Positions 9,071 through 17,196 of a stretch of DNA of 64,000 bases are shown piece after piece. Origin of the DNA: Persicitalea sp038235275 (GTDB lineage Bacteria > Bacteroidota > Bacteroidia > Cytophagales > Spirosomataceae); the NCBI GenBank assembly GCA_038235275.1, contig JBBSUC010000028.1, forward strand, positions 6,849 through 70,848, in the 5' to 3' direction. Every line of letters starts with the position of its first letter. The first letter of the stretch is position 1. The notes under the pieces are model-generated. The model was not told the origin of the DNA and did not search any database. It was given only the letters and a program-made list of their open reading frames with translations. The position numbers and the translations under genes are program-made.

Positions 9071-10576
9071 CTATTTCTTAAACCCGAATTTCTCGGTCAG
9101 GATTTCTTCGGTGGTGTCGTAAAACAACTTAATTATTTTCTGCTCCGCCGAAGGGAACGTCTTGCCCTTAGACTGTTTGCTGAGGCCGTCGTCGTAGTAG
9201 GCGTAGTCGACTTTCTTGTCAAACCAGCCCGATTTCACGGTCTTGTCCACTACCAGCGAGTCGATGGTACTATTCATGTTGAAGGGCGTAAACCCGCGCC
9301 GATTGGTCGACATTTCTTTCAGCCAGTTACCGAATGAAGCCATGAATTCGGAGAGGTTGGTACGGTAAAACGAATCGCTCAGGAAGGCGCGGTCAATGGT
9401 CGGCGCGTCGTTGCTCCACGCCTGTTTTTCGATGGATTCGTTCAGGCGCTCATCCAGGAATTTTTTAAACAAAGCCAACTGCGACAGCCGCAGACTGATT
9501 TTGTACTCGGTATTGTCCTCAAAGTCCGAGAACTTAAAATCGGGCGAATCATTCTTCATGCCGAACTCTTTATAGATCGGCTTCACCGCCTTGCCGCCCG
9601 CCGATTCCAGGTCGCGGTCGGGCATTTCCAGGAAGTCGATCACCGCCAGCGCCGACACCATTTCGATGAAGTGCGCGTCGTTTTTTTGGCCCTCGTTACC
9701 CGCGTCGTTCTTATAAGGCTTACCGCTGTAATCATCATTGATGTAGTACAGCGCGTTCACCGAGTTATTGCCCGTAACGTTATCCTTATAGTAATAAAGC
9801 GCGGCCTTCGTCTTGGCGATAAAATCCGATTTCTGAATCGGGCTGTTGGGGTCTTTTTCAATATTGAAATAAGGCAGTACCGTAATCGCGCCAATTTTGG
9901 CGTTTTGCAAAAATCCTTTGCCGTCGATGTTGCGGTTGTTCATCGCGTCGCGGATATTTTTCAGGATCGTTGGGAAACCTGCCGCGCCCGTACCGCCAAA
10001 GATGGAACTGATGATAAAAATCCGGTCGTCGGCGTTGAAGTTGGAGGCCACTTCCTTGAATTCCTCCGAGTCCTTGAACTGATTCAACACCACGCTACCG
10101 ATGTTGGGATTGCCCACAAAACCGATGTCCATTTCCACGTCGAGCAGACTCACTTCCTCATCGCGCTTGTTGATGGATTTACCCGAAAACAAAATATCGG
10201 CCAGCGCCCGGTTGGGTTCGCTGAGTTGCGCGAAGTCGATGTAGTCCTTGAATTGGGTGTTGGCGACCTCCTGTAAATTGAAGGTGAAGCTCCCCGAAAG
10301 GCGGTTTTGTGAGGTCACCAGTTTGTCGAGCGTCGTGATGCGCGTTCCGAAAAAACCACTGTCCGCCCCCGCTCGCTCGGCGATGGCCTGGTAATTTTCC
10401 AGCATTCGCGCCGTCCGCTTCAAGTCCTCGTTTGACTTGTGTGGGTCGATGATGATAGGGACGATTTCAAATTCCGTGGGGGAATTTGGTTTTACACCAG
10501 CGGCCAGAAGCATGGTCAGGGATTTTAGGACCCTGGAACCGGTGCCACCGATGGCAAATATGAATAAGCGAGCCAT
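9071..10576 (-). CDS. Tubulin/FtsZ-like GTPase (Tubulin_2-type)
   Basis: A 501-residue protein with the two diagnostic loops of the tubulin/FtsZ fold: an N-terminal glycine loop at 9-14 (IGGTGS) after a hydrophobic strand, and the tubulin signature loop at about 193-200 (FGGTGAAG) after strand RIFIISSI. It is not FtsZ: it lacks the FtsZ T7 catalytic loop sequence and C-terminal tail and is longer. It resembles the tubulin-like family that Makarova and Koonin (2010) tied to a predicted membrane-remodelling system with VWA-domain and OmpA-family partners (from memory). The SrfB-like gene starts 3 bases downstream. GTP binding is well supported; filament formation and function are inference. No membrane helix is seen. 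Confidence 0.85.
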   Translation of the reverse strand: MARLFIFAIGGTGSRVLKSLTMLLAAGVKPNSPTEFEIVPIIIDPHKSNEDLKRTARMLENYQAIAERAGADSGFFGTRITTLDKLVTSQNRLSGSFTFNLQEVANTQFKDYIDFAQLSEPNRALADILFSGKSINKRDEEVSLLDVEMDIGFVGNPNIGSVVLNQFKDSEEFKEVASNFNADDRIFIISSIFGGTGAAGFPTILKNIRDAMNNRNIDGKGFLQNAKIGAITVLPYFNIEKDPNSPIQKSDFIAKTKAALYYYKDNVTGNNSVNALYYINDDYSGKPYKNDAGNEGQKNDAHFIEMVSALAVIDFLEMPDRDLESAGGKAVKPIYKEFGMKNDSPDFKFSDFEDNTEYKISLRLSQLALFKKFLDERLNESIEKQAWSNDAPTIDRAFLSDSFYRTNLSEFMASFGNWLKEMSTNRRGFTPFNMNSTIDSLVVDKTVKSGWFDKKVDYAYYDDGLSKQSKGKTFPSAEQKIIKLFYDTTEEILTEKFGFKK

Positions 10577-10583
10577 TTATTTA

Positions 10584-10623
10584 GTTGATAGTTGACAGTT
10601 AAAGTTGATAGTTGACAGTTAAA
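10584..10623. repeat. Two tandem 20-bp units upstream of the tubulin-like gene
   Basis: Two identical adjacent 20-base units (GTTGATAGTTGACAGTTAAA) occupy 10584-10603 and 10604-10623, directly before the start of the tubulin-like gene on the minus strand. A related TTGATAATG/GACAGTT string recurs around 15378-15438. They look like dispersed short repeats rather than a coding or promoter element. Confidence 0.85.
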
Positions 10624-10697
10624 AATGAATGTCTTCAATTTCTAATAAAAGATCATCAGTACTGTCAGCTATTTAAATAAATACTTTAAATTATTAC

Positions 10698-11456
10698 CTA
10701 CTTTCCTGAATACACTTTTGCGTCCTTTGGTTTTGCGTAAAAAATGGCGGGCATTGACTTTTTGCTGAGAGAAACATTTTCAAAAGAGACGCTGTTTCTT
10801 ACTTCTTTCACTTGCCCGTCTTCGTACTTGTGCCAGCTTAATTTCGTGGGCAGCAAAACATCATCGACTTTGGACCAGTCGCTGTACTCGATCAATCCGA
10901 AGCGATCTGATTTTTTATCCGCCCCAAACGTAGCCGTGTAAACGAGCCAGCGCATTTGGTAGGTTTGCGGATCGTAATGAAGGCGATACTCATCTTGCGA
11001 AGAAACGCCCGCTGAGCTTTCGAAATTTATTTTTACACCCGGATAATTCTTACCTTCCACGATCAGATCAGGTACTTCGCCGTAATGTATCCCGTTGTCA
11101 GCCAGGACAAAAGGCATGGCGTAGAAGTAAAACATTAGATTGTGCATGAAGTAGGGATTCCCTTTGTAATCCCCATTTTTATCCATTGCCCAGGCCTCGT
11201 TGCCATCAAAACCCATATCGACTTTGGAAGAGGTTATTTTATCCTTCCGGGAATCTAAGTCAACCGTATGCGTTTCCCGCGCCTCAGGCTTGGCTATTTC
11301 AAAACTTAGGGTTTTCTCGCTTTTCCATTTCGTCAGTCCTCCGTGCGCATTCAAAACTTTTGTAAATTCTTTGGGGTAATCATCGGTCGATTTTTCAGAA
11401 CTTTGGACAAAAGAAAAAAGCAACGCTAACGGAAATACAATCAGTAATTTTTTCAT
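10698..11456 (-). CDS. Secreted protein of unknown function (DUF6503-like)
   Basis: A 252-residue protein with a clear Sec signal peptide (MKKLLIVFPLALLFSFVQS). The mature protein begins with a helix containing FTKVLNAHGGLTKWKSEKTLSFE, then a run of beta strands typical of Bacteroidota periplasmic proteins related to outer-membrane lipoprotein-sorting folds (LolA-like half barrel; DUF6503 is my best guess). It lies within the eight-gene minus-strand block but with larger gaps on both sides (about 90 and 121 bases), each holding short repeats, so it may be a later insertion rather than a core component. No catalytic motif is visible. Confidence 0.6.
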   Translation of the reverse strand: MKKLLIVFPLALLFSFVQSSEKSTDDYPKEFTKVLNAHGGLTKWKSEKTLSFEIAKPEARETHTVDLDSRKDKITSSKVDMGFDGNEAWAMDKNGDYKGNPYFMHNLMFYFYAMPFVLADNGIHYGEVPDLIVEGKNYPGVKINFESSAGVSSQDEYRLHYDPQTYQMRWLVYTATFGADKKSDRFGLIEYSDWSKVDDVLLPTKLSWHKYEDGQVKEVRNSVSFENVSLSKKSMPAIFYAKPKDAKVYSGK

Positions 11457-11506
11457 TTTTATAATTTAACTTATTGCAGGGAAGCCGACCTGTAAAGTGT
11501 TAGCTT

Positions 11507-11541
11507 TCATCACTCATCACTCATCACTCATCACTCATCAC
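11507..11541. repeat. Heptamer minisatellite TCATCAC x5
   Basis: Five perfect copies of the 7-base unit TCATCAC lie between the three-TM gene and the secreted-protein gene. The same heptamer, read as GATGAGT, recurs at 51441-51498, about 40 kb away. This points to a dispersed heptameric repeat family in this genome. Confidence 0.9.
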
Positions 11542-11545
11542 TTTT

Positions 11546-12007
11546 TTACGGCTTCCAAAAAGTCGTATGCCGGCAATTTGTGCTTTTTGACCTCAATACC
11601 GGAATACTACTGATGATAATCAGTAAAATCAAACTCCACAGCGCGTTGGAAAAGCCGAAGCCTACGCAGTCCGAGATGTTCAATTTCAGTTGGTTGCAGA
11701 AATCTCCGTCCTGAATGTCGTTGTAGGGGATGCCGAAGGCGATGAGGAAATTCAGCAGGACCAAGCCGAGGGCAAAAAGCCACCAGTGTTTTGCTTTGTT
11801 GTAGCGCGAGCTATCGATGATGTAGTATTGCAGCCCAAAAGCGAAGATCGTCGAAACGACCATAATCCAGCCAATGTAGCTGAACCAGGGCGTGGCGATA
11901 TAGTCGGTGCAGGTCACATCGAAGCCGCGCAGGTGGTCGCCCATGTCTTTGGAAAAGAATGGAATCAGGCCAAACCACTCGTATATTTTTGCAAATACTT
12001 CTTGCAT
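11546..12007 (-). CDS. Small three-helix inner-membrane protein
   Basis: A 153-residue protein with three hydrophobic helices (about 42-62, 75-93 and 120-138) and two Cys-containing loops (FDVTCTDY, GDFCNQLKLNISDCVGFG) that may form a periplasmic disulfide. I do not recognise a family. It starts 5 bases after the stop of the VWA-like lipoprotein gene, so both are surely cotranscribed and probably act together at the inner membrane. Conserved pairing with the lipoprotein is an inference from position. The last residues (TTFWKP) run into the heptamer repeat region. Confidence 0.65.
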   Translation of the reverse strand: MQEVFAKIYEWFGLIPFFSKDMGDHLRGFDVTCTDYIATPWFSYIGWIMVVSTIFAFGLQYYIIDSSRYNKAKHWWLFALGLVLLNFLIAFGIPYNDIQDGDFCNQLKLNISDCVGFGFSNALWSLILLIIISSIPVLRSKSTNCRHTTFWKP

Positions 12008-12012
12008 GGCGA

Positions 12013-13533
12013 TTATTTTTTTATGGTTAGAGGGATGGTGTACAAAGGGTTGGCTTGTGATCTTGGATAAAAGGCATCGCTTACGCCTTCTACCAAATAG
12101 CTAAAACCAAAAGTTTTGCTGGTTTCGTTGGCGGCGGTTTCAATTTGGGTATCGTCTTCCGAACTGGTGGAATACACCCAGTTCGGTACTTTGCCAATGA
12201 CATCGATGGTCAGTTTTTCATCTTTTAAATCCGTCGTGCGCAAAGTCAGAACGTGGGTGAAGCTGTTGAGCGAAACGTCGTTTCGGTCGGCGATGGATTT
12301 GGCTTTTAAGCTGTATTTTGCGTCGCTGATTTTGTAATTGGTGCTGTCCAGAAAATAGCTTTCATCCTGCATTCCCTTCGCAAAATTCGCCGCCAAACTG
12401 AACTCGAAAACGCCTTTGTTGCGGTCATCGCGGGCAGCCTGCGCGTCGGTGATGACGCCCTTCATTAGTGATTTGGCGTCGAAACTACCGATTTTCGGGC
12501 TGTACAGAATTTTGAAAGGCGGCTGCACGGCTTCGCTCGCGGGCTGAATCACCAGTTTGTTGGTAAAGCCGTTGCGCGTCTGCGCTAAAATCCTGGAATC
12601 CAGCACACTTTGGATTTGCGCGGCGGTACCGATCAGCCAAACGTAGTAAGGCCGCTCGGTGGTAAGACGAGCGTGGGGCTTGTCGTTACGGTCGTAGTAG
12701 GTACCCTCAAACTGCGCCTGCCCTTGCAGAATGGCCACTGAAAGATTGGGGTTGTTGCGTCGCGCGGCTACGAATTCACTGCGAATTTGGGAACGTTGGC
12801 CTTCCAGGTACCGCACCGCGTCTTTGCCGCCGGGCGAAAAAACAAAGTCAGAAACCAGCACCGAAAGTTCACCGGATTTTTGCTGATCGAGGATTTGACT
12901 CAGGATTTCGCCGATGTCCGAACTACCCCGCTTGCCGCCCTGCGTTTTGAAATTACCGCGATTCAGGTTTTGTTGGAAACTCCTCACGTCAGCTTCGGAA
13001 GCCGCCGCCTTGACCGGAAGGATGGTCGAGTTGATGTAGTTGAGATTCAGGCTGTCCGTGGCCGGAAAGTTCTTCAGGTTAGTCAGCAGGTCATTCATCG
13101 CCGCCTTGAACGCCGTTGAGTTGGCATCGACATAGCCATCCATACTGGCTGAGTTTTCCAAAAACACGTTAACGTTGAAGTTGCTGGCGTTGGAAGTACC
13201 CGCGCCGGGTTGCCAGATGTCGGCCAGATCGATGCTGACGCCTTTGGCATTGAGGTACTTTTTCAGGTAGGCAGCGACCTTGGCGTGCTCCACTTCGCCA
13301 CTTTCATTTCTGAACGTCTGAAAACGTCGGTCGTCCGAACTTTCGAGGCCTATGACCAGGCTTTCGTATTCCCCCTGATCGATGTGTTGATCGTTCTTGC
13401 CAAAATCAAGGGCTTGAGCTTGGAAAGTATCGAAATCGTAGTCTTTGTCTTCTTCGCCGCCGCAGCCTTGCAACAGGAATATCAAAGTCAAGGGAATTAT
13501 AGTGAATAAGATCGTGAGGGGAGCTTTCTTCAT
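12013..13533 (-). CDS. Lipoprotein with VWA-like domain, first gene of the stator/cytoskeleton block
   Basis: A 506-residue lipoprotein. The start at 13533 (MKKAPLTIL) gives a normal signal peptide with lipobox LLQGC and lipidated Cys24; ATG at 13539 and TTG at 13542 are in frame upstream. Residues about 118-300 resemble a von Willebrand A domain: strand NVNVFLENSASMDGY carries an ExSxS version (Glu126, Ser128, Ser130) of the DxSxS metal site, and ELSVLVSDFVFS supplies the acidic residue after a later strand. The C-terminal 200 residues look beta-rich. It leads the minus-strand block containing the tubulin-like, actin-like and proton-channel genes. VWA partners are expected for that tubulin family, which supports the call. 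Confidence 0.7.
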   Translation of the reverse strand: MKKAPLTILFTIIPLTLIFLLQGCGGEEDKDYDFDTFQAQALDFGKNDQHIDQGEYESLVIGLESSDDRRFQTFRNESGEVEHAKVAAYLKKYLNAKGVSIDLADIWQPGAGTSNASNFNVNVFLENSASMDGYVDANSTAFKAAMNDLLTNLKNFPATDSLNLNYINSTILPVKAAASEADVRSFQQNLNRGNFKTQGGKRGSSDIGEILSQILDQQKSGELSVLVSDFVFSPGGKDAVRYLEGQRSQIRSEFVAARRNNPNLSVAILQGQAQFEGTYYDRNDKPHARLTTERPYYVWLIGTAAQIQSVLDSRILAQTRNGFTNKLVIQPASEAVQPPFKILYSPKIGSFDAKSLMKGVITDAQAARDDRNKGVFEFSLAANFAKGMQDESYFLDSTNYKISDAKYSLKAKSIADRNDVSLNSFTHVLTLRTTDLKDEKLTIDVIGKVPNWVYSTSSEDDTQIETAANETSKTFGFSYLVEGVSDAFYPRSQANPLYTIPLTIKK

Positions 13534-13711
13534 TTGCATCAATTTTTGCCCCTAATATAGGAGGCTGAAACGGCTTTCGGATAAATTATTTGTTCAAAAG
13601 ACCAATACGCGGCTGAGTGGCTCACCGCTCGGGTCGTTTCTGGACTTTATTTGAAACGTTGCGGTGGGCGGGTTATTCTAACGAGTCAAAAATCCGCCTA
13701 GCCGTCCACGA

Positions 13712-13743
13712 AAAAAGCCCGACCACATCGTGACCGGGCTTCT
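13712..13743 (-). terminator. Rho-independent terminator of the SRPBCC gene
   Basis: Read on the minus strand, a 7-bp stem AAGCCCG/CGGGCTT with an inner CAC/GTG pairing is followed by a run of T. It lies just downstream of the SRPBCC stop and separates it from the lipoprotein gene, so the eight-gene block probably has its own promoter in 13534-13711, where I could not identify a convincing one. Confidence 0.75.
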
Positions 13744-13760
13744 TCAAAAAATGTCCAATT

Positions 13761-14207
13761 TTACACCTCCTCCGACAGTAGCTTTATCTTCTCCAAAGCC
13801 CGCCCCCAGGCTACCGACATGGAATCGAAGTATTCCGGCATGATATCCGATTTTATGTTGAGTTGGGTGTGAGCTCCCCCGTCGGTTAGCAGGTATGTCT
13901 CCTCGCCACCTTTCACGCTCATGGCGTCTTCACTGGTATAATCTTCTTCGCCGCCGAAAACAACGCCTTGGTACTCAACCGAAAGCATCTGGTTGGGCTG
14001 GTTGACCAGCACTTCTCCCACCAAACCTCCACCGCTCAAATCGGTGAAGAGCACTTTGCTGCCTTCTTCCCAAGTGGTGTCGGGCCTGGCACCCAAGCTG
14101 AACTCACCGTACCAGCGCGGGGTGAAACGATCGTCGGTCAGTATTTCCCACACCTTCTTCCTGGAAGCGGCAATCTCAATCGCCTTTTCAATGGTTTTGC
14201 GTTTCAT
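13761..14207 (-). CDS. SRPBCC (START/AHSA1-like) domain protein
   Basis: A 148-residue cytoplasmic protein made of one helix-grip domain. It opens with KTIEKAIEIAASRKKVWEILTDD, the typical first strand and helix of polyketide cyclase/AHSA1-like proteins, and closes with a long amphipathic helix (SMSVAWGRALEKIKLL). These proteins bind hydrophobic ligands or act in stress responses; no ligand can be named here. The ATG at 14207 (MKRKTIEK) is preferred to one at 14225 because conserved sequence begins there. It is followed by a terminator and appears monocistronic. Confidence 0.8.
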   Translation of the reverse strand: MKRKTIEKAIEIAASRKKVWEILTDDRFTPRWYGEFSLGARPDTTWEEGSKVLFTDLSGGGLVGEVLVNQPNQMLSVEYQGVVFGGEEDYTSEDAMSVKGGEETYLLTDGGAHTQLNIKSDIMPEYFDSMSVAWGRALEKIKLLSEEV

Positions 14208-14375
14208 CGCTGACTGTATTAACATGATAAGTTGAAAGTTTCTGTACGTTGATAAAGTAGGTAATGAAGTGGGGAATGTCGGAAAGTTGTCGTCGGACTA
14301 TTGCAATTATGTTATACTGAAGGGCGAATTACGGCATTTATGTAATATAAAAAAAATATATGACAATATTGTGTG

Positions 14376-14960
14376 CTATTTATTGTAGTCCTCCCATTCA
14401 TCGATGTCGGTGAGCGGTTCGAGCAGCGCGTAGCTTATATTATTCTGTGTCAGAACCGCCTTGGTTTCTTCCATAAGTTCAGGCTGGCTCCACGGCATAC
14501 CGTCAAATATTCCTTCGTGTAAAAGACTCATGCCCAATAAGTAGTAGCCACCGTCCGTCGAGGGGCCGAGTACTACATCGTGTTCTTGAAGTTGTTGAAA
14601 GGCTTCCTGCAAGTGCTGGGGTTTCAGATCTAAACAGTCGCTGCCGATGATGACGACCCGATCGGCACCGAGCGCGAACTGCTCCCGAAAGGCCTGCTTC
14701 ATGCGGTCGCCAAGGTCGCCGTCCTGCGGTTGAATGGCTTTTTGCCAGCCGTTCCAGAGGTCATTGTCGTTTATAAAATCGCCGTAATAAACCGTTTTAG
14801 CGTAGTCCGCAACGGGCAGCGTTTCGACCACCTCATGGGTATATTGCAGGAGTTCGCGGTAGATTTCTACCGCCTTGGCGTGTCCGACAGTCTTGGCGAT
14901 GCGGGTTTTCACCTCGCCTTCGATGGGGTTTTTTACAAAAATAATCAGGGCGGGGAGCAT
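14376..14960 (-). CDS. TIGR04282/DUF2064 glycosyltransferase-like protein
   Basis: A 194-residue protein of the DUF2064 family with a nucleotide-diphospho-sugar transferase fold. Visible landmarks are the N-terminal LIIFVKNPIEGEVKTRIAK (the FxKxPxxGxVKTRL motif), ADRVVIIGSDCLDL and VVLGPSTDGGYYLLG. Members occur next to arsenosugar genes or in lipid/glycan contexts and are thought to transfer a nucleotide or sugar. No such neighbours are present here; the gene is divergent from ridA. Assignment to the family is firm, biochemical role is not. Confidence 0.88.
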   Translation of the reverse strand: MLPALIIFVKNPIEGEVKTRIAKTVGHAKAVEIYRELLQYTHEVVETLPVADYAKTVYYGDFINDNDLWNGWQKAIQPQDGDLGDRMKQAFREQFALGADRVVIIGSDCLDLKPQHLQEAFQQLQEHDVVLGPSTDGGYYLLGMSLLHEGIFDGMPWSQPELMEETKAVLTQNNISYALLEPLTDIDEWEDYNK

Positions 14961-15008
14961 AATTCGTAGTTTTGCGTTTTAGCGATCAGGAAAACAACAA
15001 CACGATTT

Positions 15009-15377
15009 ATGTCTAAAAAGATTATTTTCTCCGAAAAAGCCCCCGCGCCCATTGGTCCCTATAGCCAGGCCGTTATGGTAAACGACACACTCTATGTCTC
15101 AGGCCAAATCGCCTTCGACGAATCGCAGGGCGGGGATGTCAAGACGGAAGCCAAACAGGTGATGGAAAATATTGGCCACATCCTCGCCGCCGCCGGACTG
15201 ACTTACGCCCATATCGTCAAGTCAAGCATCTTCCTAAAAAACATGGACGACTTCGCGCTGGTTAATGAGGTGTACGGCTCTTACTTCGAGAGCGAGCCGC
15301 CCGCCCGCGAAACCGTGCAAGTAGCGAAATTGCCAAAGGATGTGAACGTGGAGATTTCTGTGATAGCGGTTATTTAA
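15009..15377 (+). CDS. RidA family enamine/imine deaminase
   Basis: A 122-residue protein covering the whole RidA (YjgF/YER057c/UK114) family. The motifs APAPIGPYSQAV, LYVSGQIAFD and PPARETVQVAKLPKDVNVEI are all present, including the Arg of PPARxTVQV that binds the substrate carboxylate. RidA hydrolyses reactive 2-aminoacrylate and related enamines from PLP enzymes, preventing damage. It acts in the cytosol as a trimer. The gene precedes gltX by 58 bases; a short repeat/hairpin separates them. Confidence 0.95.
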   Translation: MSKKIIFSEKAPAPIGPYSQAVMVNDTLYVSGQIAFDESQGGDVKTEAKQVMENIGHILAAAGLTYAHIVKSSIFLKNMDDFALVNEVYGSYFESEPPARETVQVAKLPKDVNVEISVIAVI

Positions 15378-15438
15378 TTGATAATGCGGGGACGCTGCGG
15401 CATACCGACCCCGCGGCAACAGTGGACAGTTGATAATG
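15378..15438. repeat. Hairpin flanked by 9-bp direct repeats at the gltX start
   Basis: The 9-base string TTGATAATG occurs at 15378-15386 and again at 15430-15438. Between them lies a GC-rich hairpin whose outer arms are GCGGGG (15386-15391) and CCCCGC (15409-15414). The gltX ATG (15436) lies inside the right-hand repeat. The arrangement looks like a small REP- or MITE-like insertion between ridA and gltX. Confidence 0.55.
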
Positions 15439-16965
15439 AAAGACAGTACAGTACGCGTGCGATTTGCGCCTAGTCCTACGGGACCGCTTCATGCGGGCGG
15501 GGTGCGCACGGCGCTCTATAATTACCTTTTTGCCCGGCAGACGGGCGGACAGATGCTGCTGCGCATCGAGGATACCGATCAGGCGCGTTACGTGCCGGGC
15601 GCGGAAGCCTACATTCTGGAAGCCCTGGCGTGGCTGGGGATTTCTATCGACGAGGGGCCGAATGTGGGCGGACCACACGCGCCTTATCGGCAATCGGAAC
15701 GCAAGGAAATATACCGTGAATACGCCGAGAAATTGGTGTTCGAGGGTAAAGCTTACTATGCCTTCGACACGCCCGAGGAACTGGACGCCATGCGCAAGCG
15801 GCTGGAAGAAGCGAAAGTACCCGCCGCGCAGTACAACGCCATCACGCGGTTGCAGATGACCAACTCGATAACACTGCCCATTGGCGAAACTAAGAAACGC
15901 CTCGAGAGTGGTGAGCCGTACGTGATCCGTATGCAGGTGCAACCCAAGGACGACATTCGTTTCAATGACCTCATTCGGGGCTGGGTGGTGGTGCATTCGT
16001 CGCAGATCGACGACAAGGTTCTGCTCAAATCCGACGGCATGCCGACTTACCACCTGGCCAATATCGTGGACGATCATTTAATGGGCATCACCCACGTCAT
16101 TCGCGGCGAAGAGTGGCTGCCCTCGGCCCCGATGCACGTGCTGCTGTACCGTTATTTGGGTTGGGAAGCGACCATGCCGCAATTCGCGCATTTGCCTTTG
16201 TTGCTAAAACCAGATGGTAACGGCAAACTCTCCAAGCGCGACGCCGACTTGGGTGGTTTTCCAATTTTCCCGTTGCAATGGACTGACCCGAAAACGGGCG
16301 AAGTAGCCAAAGGCTTCCGTGAGGAAGGCTATTATCCCGAAGCTACCGCCAATTTCCTGGCGCTGTTGGGTTGGAATCCCGGTACGGAGCAGGAGATTTT
16401 CTCGATGAACGAATTGATTGAGGCATTCAGCTTCGAGCGCGTCCACAAGTCGGGGGCGAAATTCGATGTTCAGAAAGGAATGTGGTTCAATCAGCAGTAC
16501 CTAAAGGAAAAGGACGACCGGACGATGGCCGCGCAGGTCCAGCCACTTTTTGCCAAGAAGGGCATTGAAATTTCCGACGAGCAGGCAATTCAAATTGTGC
16601 ATCTGCTGAAAGACCGCGTTCATTTTGTTCACGAGATTGTGGATGAATCGGCCTTTCTTTTCTCGGCCCCGGAAAGCTACGATCAGGACATCGTGAGCAA
16701 GAAATGGAACGACGAGGCGCAGCGGGGCATCGCCTCCTTCGCCGACGCTTTGGCCTCCTACGACGGTAAGTTTTTGGCCGAAAACATCAAATACACTTTG
16801 GCCGAAACAATGGAAGCGGCGGGTATCAAAATGGGAAAAATCATGCAAGCCCTGCGATTGGCCATCACGGGTTCTGGCACGGGGCCCGACCTGATGGTGA
16901 CAATGGAAATTCTGGGTAAGGCAGAGGTCGTTCGTCGCTTGCGGCGAGCGGTGGAGGTACTGTAA
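15436..16965 (+). CDS. gltX: Glutamate--tRNA ligase
   Basis: A 509-residue class I aminoacyl-tRNA synthetase that charges tRNA-Glu. The HIGH-type motif reads FAPSPTGPLHAGG near residues 9-21 and the KMSKS-type motif reads KLSKRD in the middle of the protein. RGEEWLPSAPMHVLLY and the C-terminal anticodon-binding helices, with GSGTGPDLMVTMEILGK, are typical of GltX. The ATG at 15436 is used; a TTG at 15430 is also in frame but lies in a repeat. Length is normal for Bacteroidota. No glutaminyl-tRNA synthetase is present in the window, so whether it is discriminating cannot be judged. Confidence 0.96.
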   Translation: MKDSTVRVRFAPSPTGPLHAGGVRTALYNYLFARQTGGQMLLRIEDTDQARYVPGAEAYILEALAWLGISIDEGPNVGGPHAPYRQSERKEIYREYAEKLVFEGKAYYAFDTPEELDAMRKRLEEAKVPAAQYNAITRLQMTNSITLPIGETKKRLESGEPYVIRMQVQPKDDIRFNDLIRGWVVVHSSQIDDKVLLKSDGMPTYHLANIVDDHLMGITHVIRGEEWLPSAPMHVLLYRYLGWEATMPQFAHLPLLLKPDGNGKLSKRDADLGGFPIFPLQWTDPKTGEVAKGFREEGYYPEATANFLALLGWNPGTEQEIFSMNELIEAFSFERVHKSGAKFDVQKGMWFNQQYLKEKDDRTMAAQVQPLFAKKGIEISDEQAIQIVHLLKDRVHFVHEIVDESAFLFSAPESYDQDIVSKKWNDEAQRGIASFADALASYDGKFLAENIKYTLAETMEAAGIKMGKIMQALRLAITGSGTGPDLMVTMEILGKAEVVRRLRRAVEVL

Positions 16966-17024
16966 ACCGCTCCTTTCATCCATCCGAAACTACCAACGAA
17001 AGGCCCATACATACCGTTTACTAG

Positions 17025-17054
17025 AAGAACCTTGTCATTTCCGGCGAGGTTCTT
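17025..17054 (+). terminator. Weak hairpin downstream of gltX
   Basis: An 8-bp inverted repeat AAGAACCT/AGGTTCTT with a 14-base loop lies 60 bases after the gltX stop. The following T-run is poor, so it may be a weak terminator or an mRNA 3'-end structure. The rest of 16966-17196 shows no gene. Confidence 0.4.
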
Positions 17055-17196
17055 TACATTGGTAGCCGTTAGGCTTTGGGCGGTCTGCTTACCATTGAGC
17101 AATTTAGAAAGGCAAAAGTACCTTGCCATTGCACTCATGGAGCCTAACAACGCCACATGGCACCCTGCTAACACCTAATAAACCAACACCTAAAAA

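Noticed and set aside
9671..10276. A 201-codon plus-strand frame inside the tubulin-like gene
   Set aside because: It is antisense to a motif-supported gene and its translation has no domain character.
9071..10576. Reading the tubulin-like protein as FtsZ
   Set aside because: The T7 loop and C-terminal FtsA/ZipA peptide are absent, and no dcw cluster genes are nearby.
2798..13533. Reading the block as a Zorya defence system
   Set aside because: ZorA/ZorB-like proteins are present, but ZorC, ZorD helicase or ZorE nuclease homologues are not; actin-like and tubulin-like proteins are there instead.
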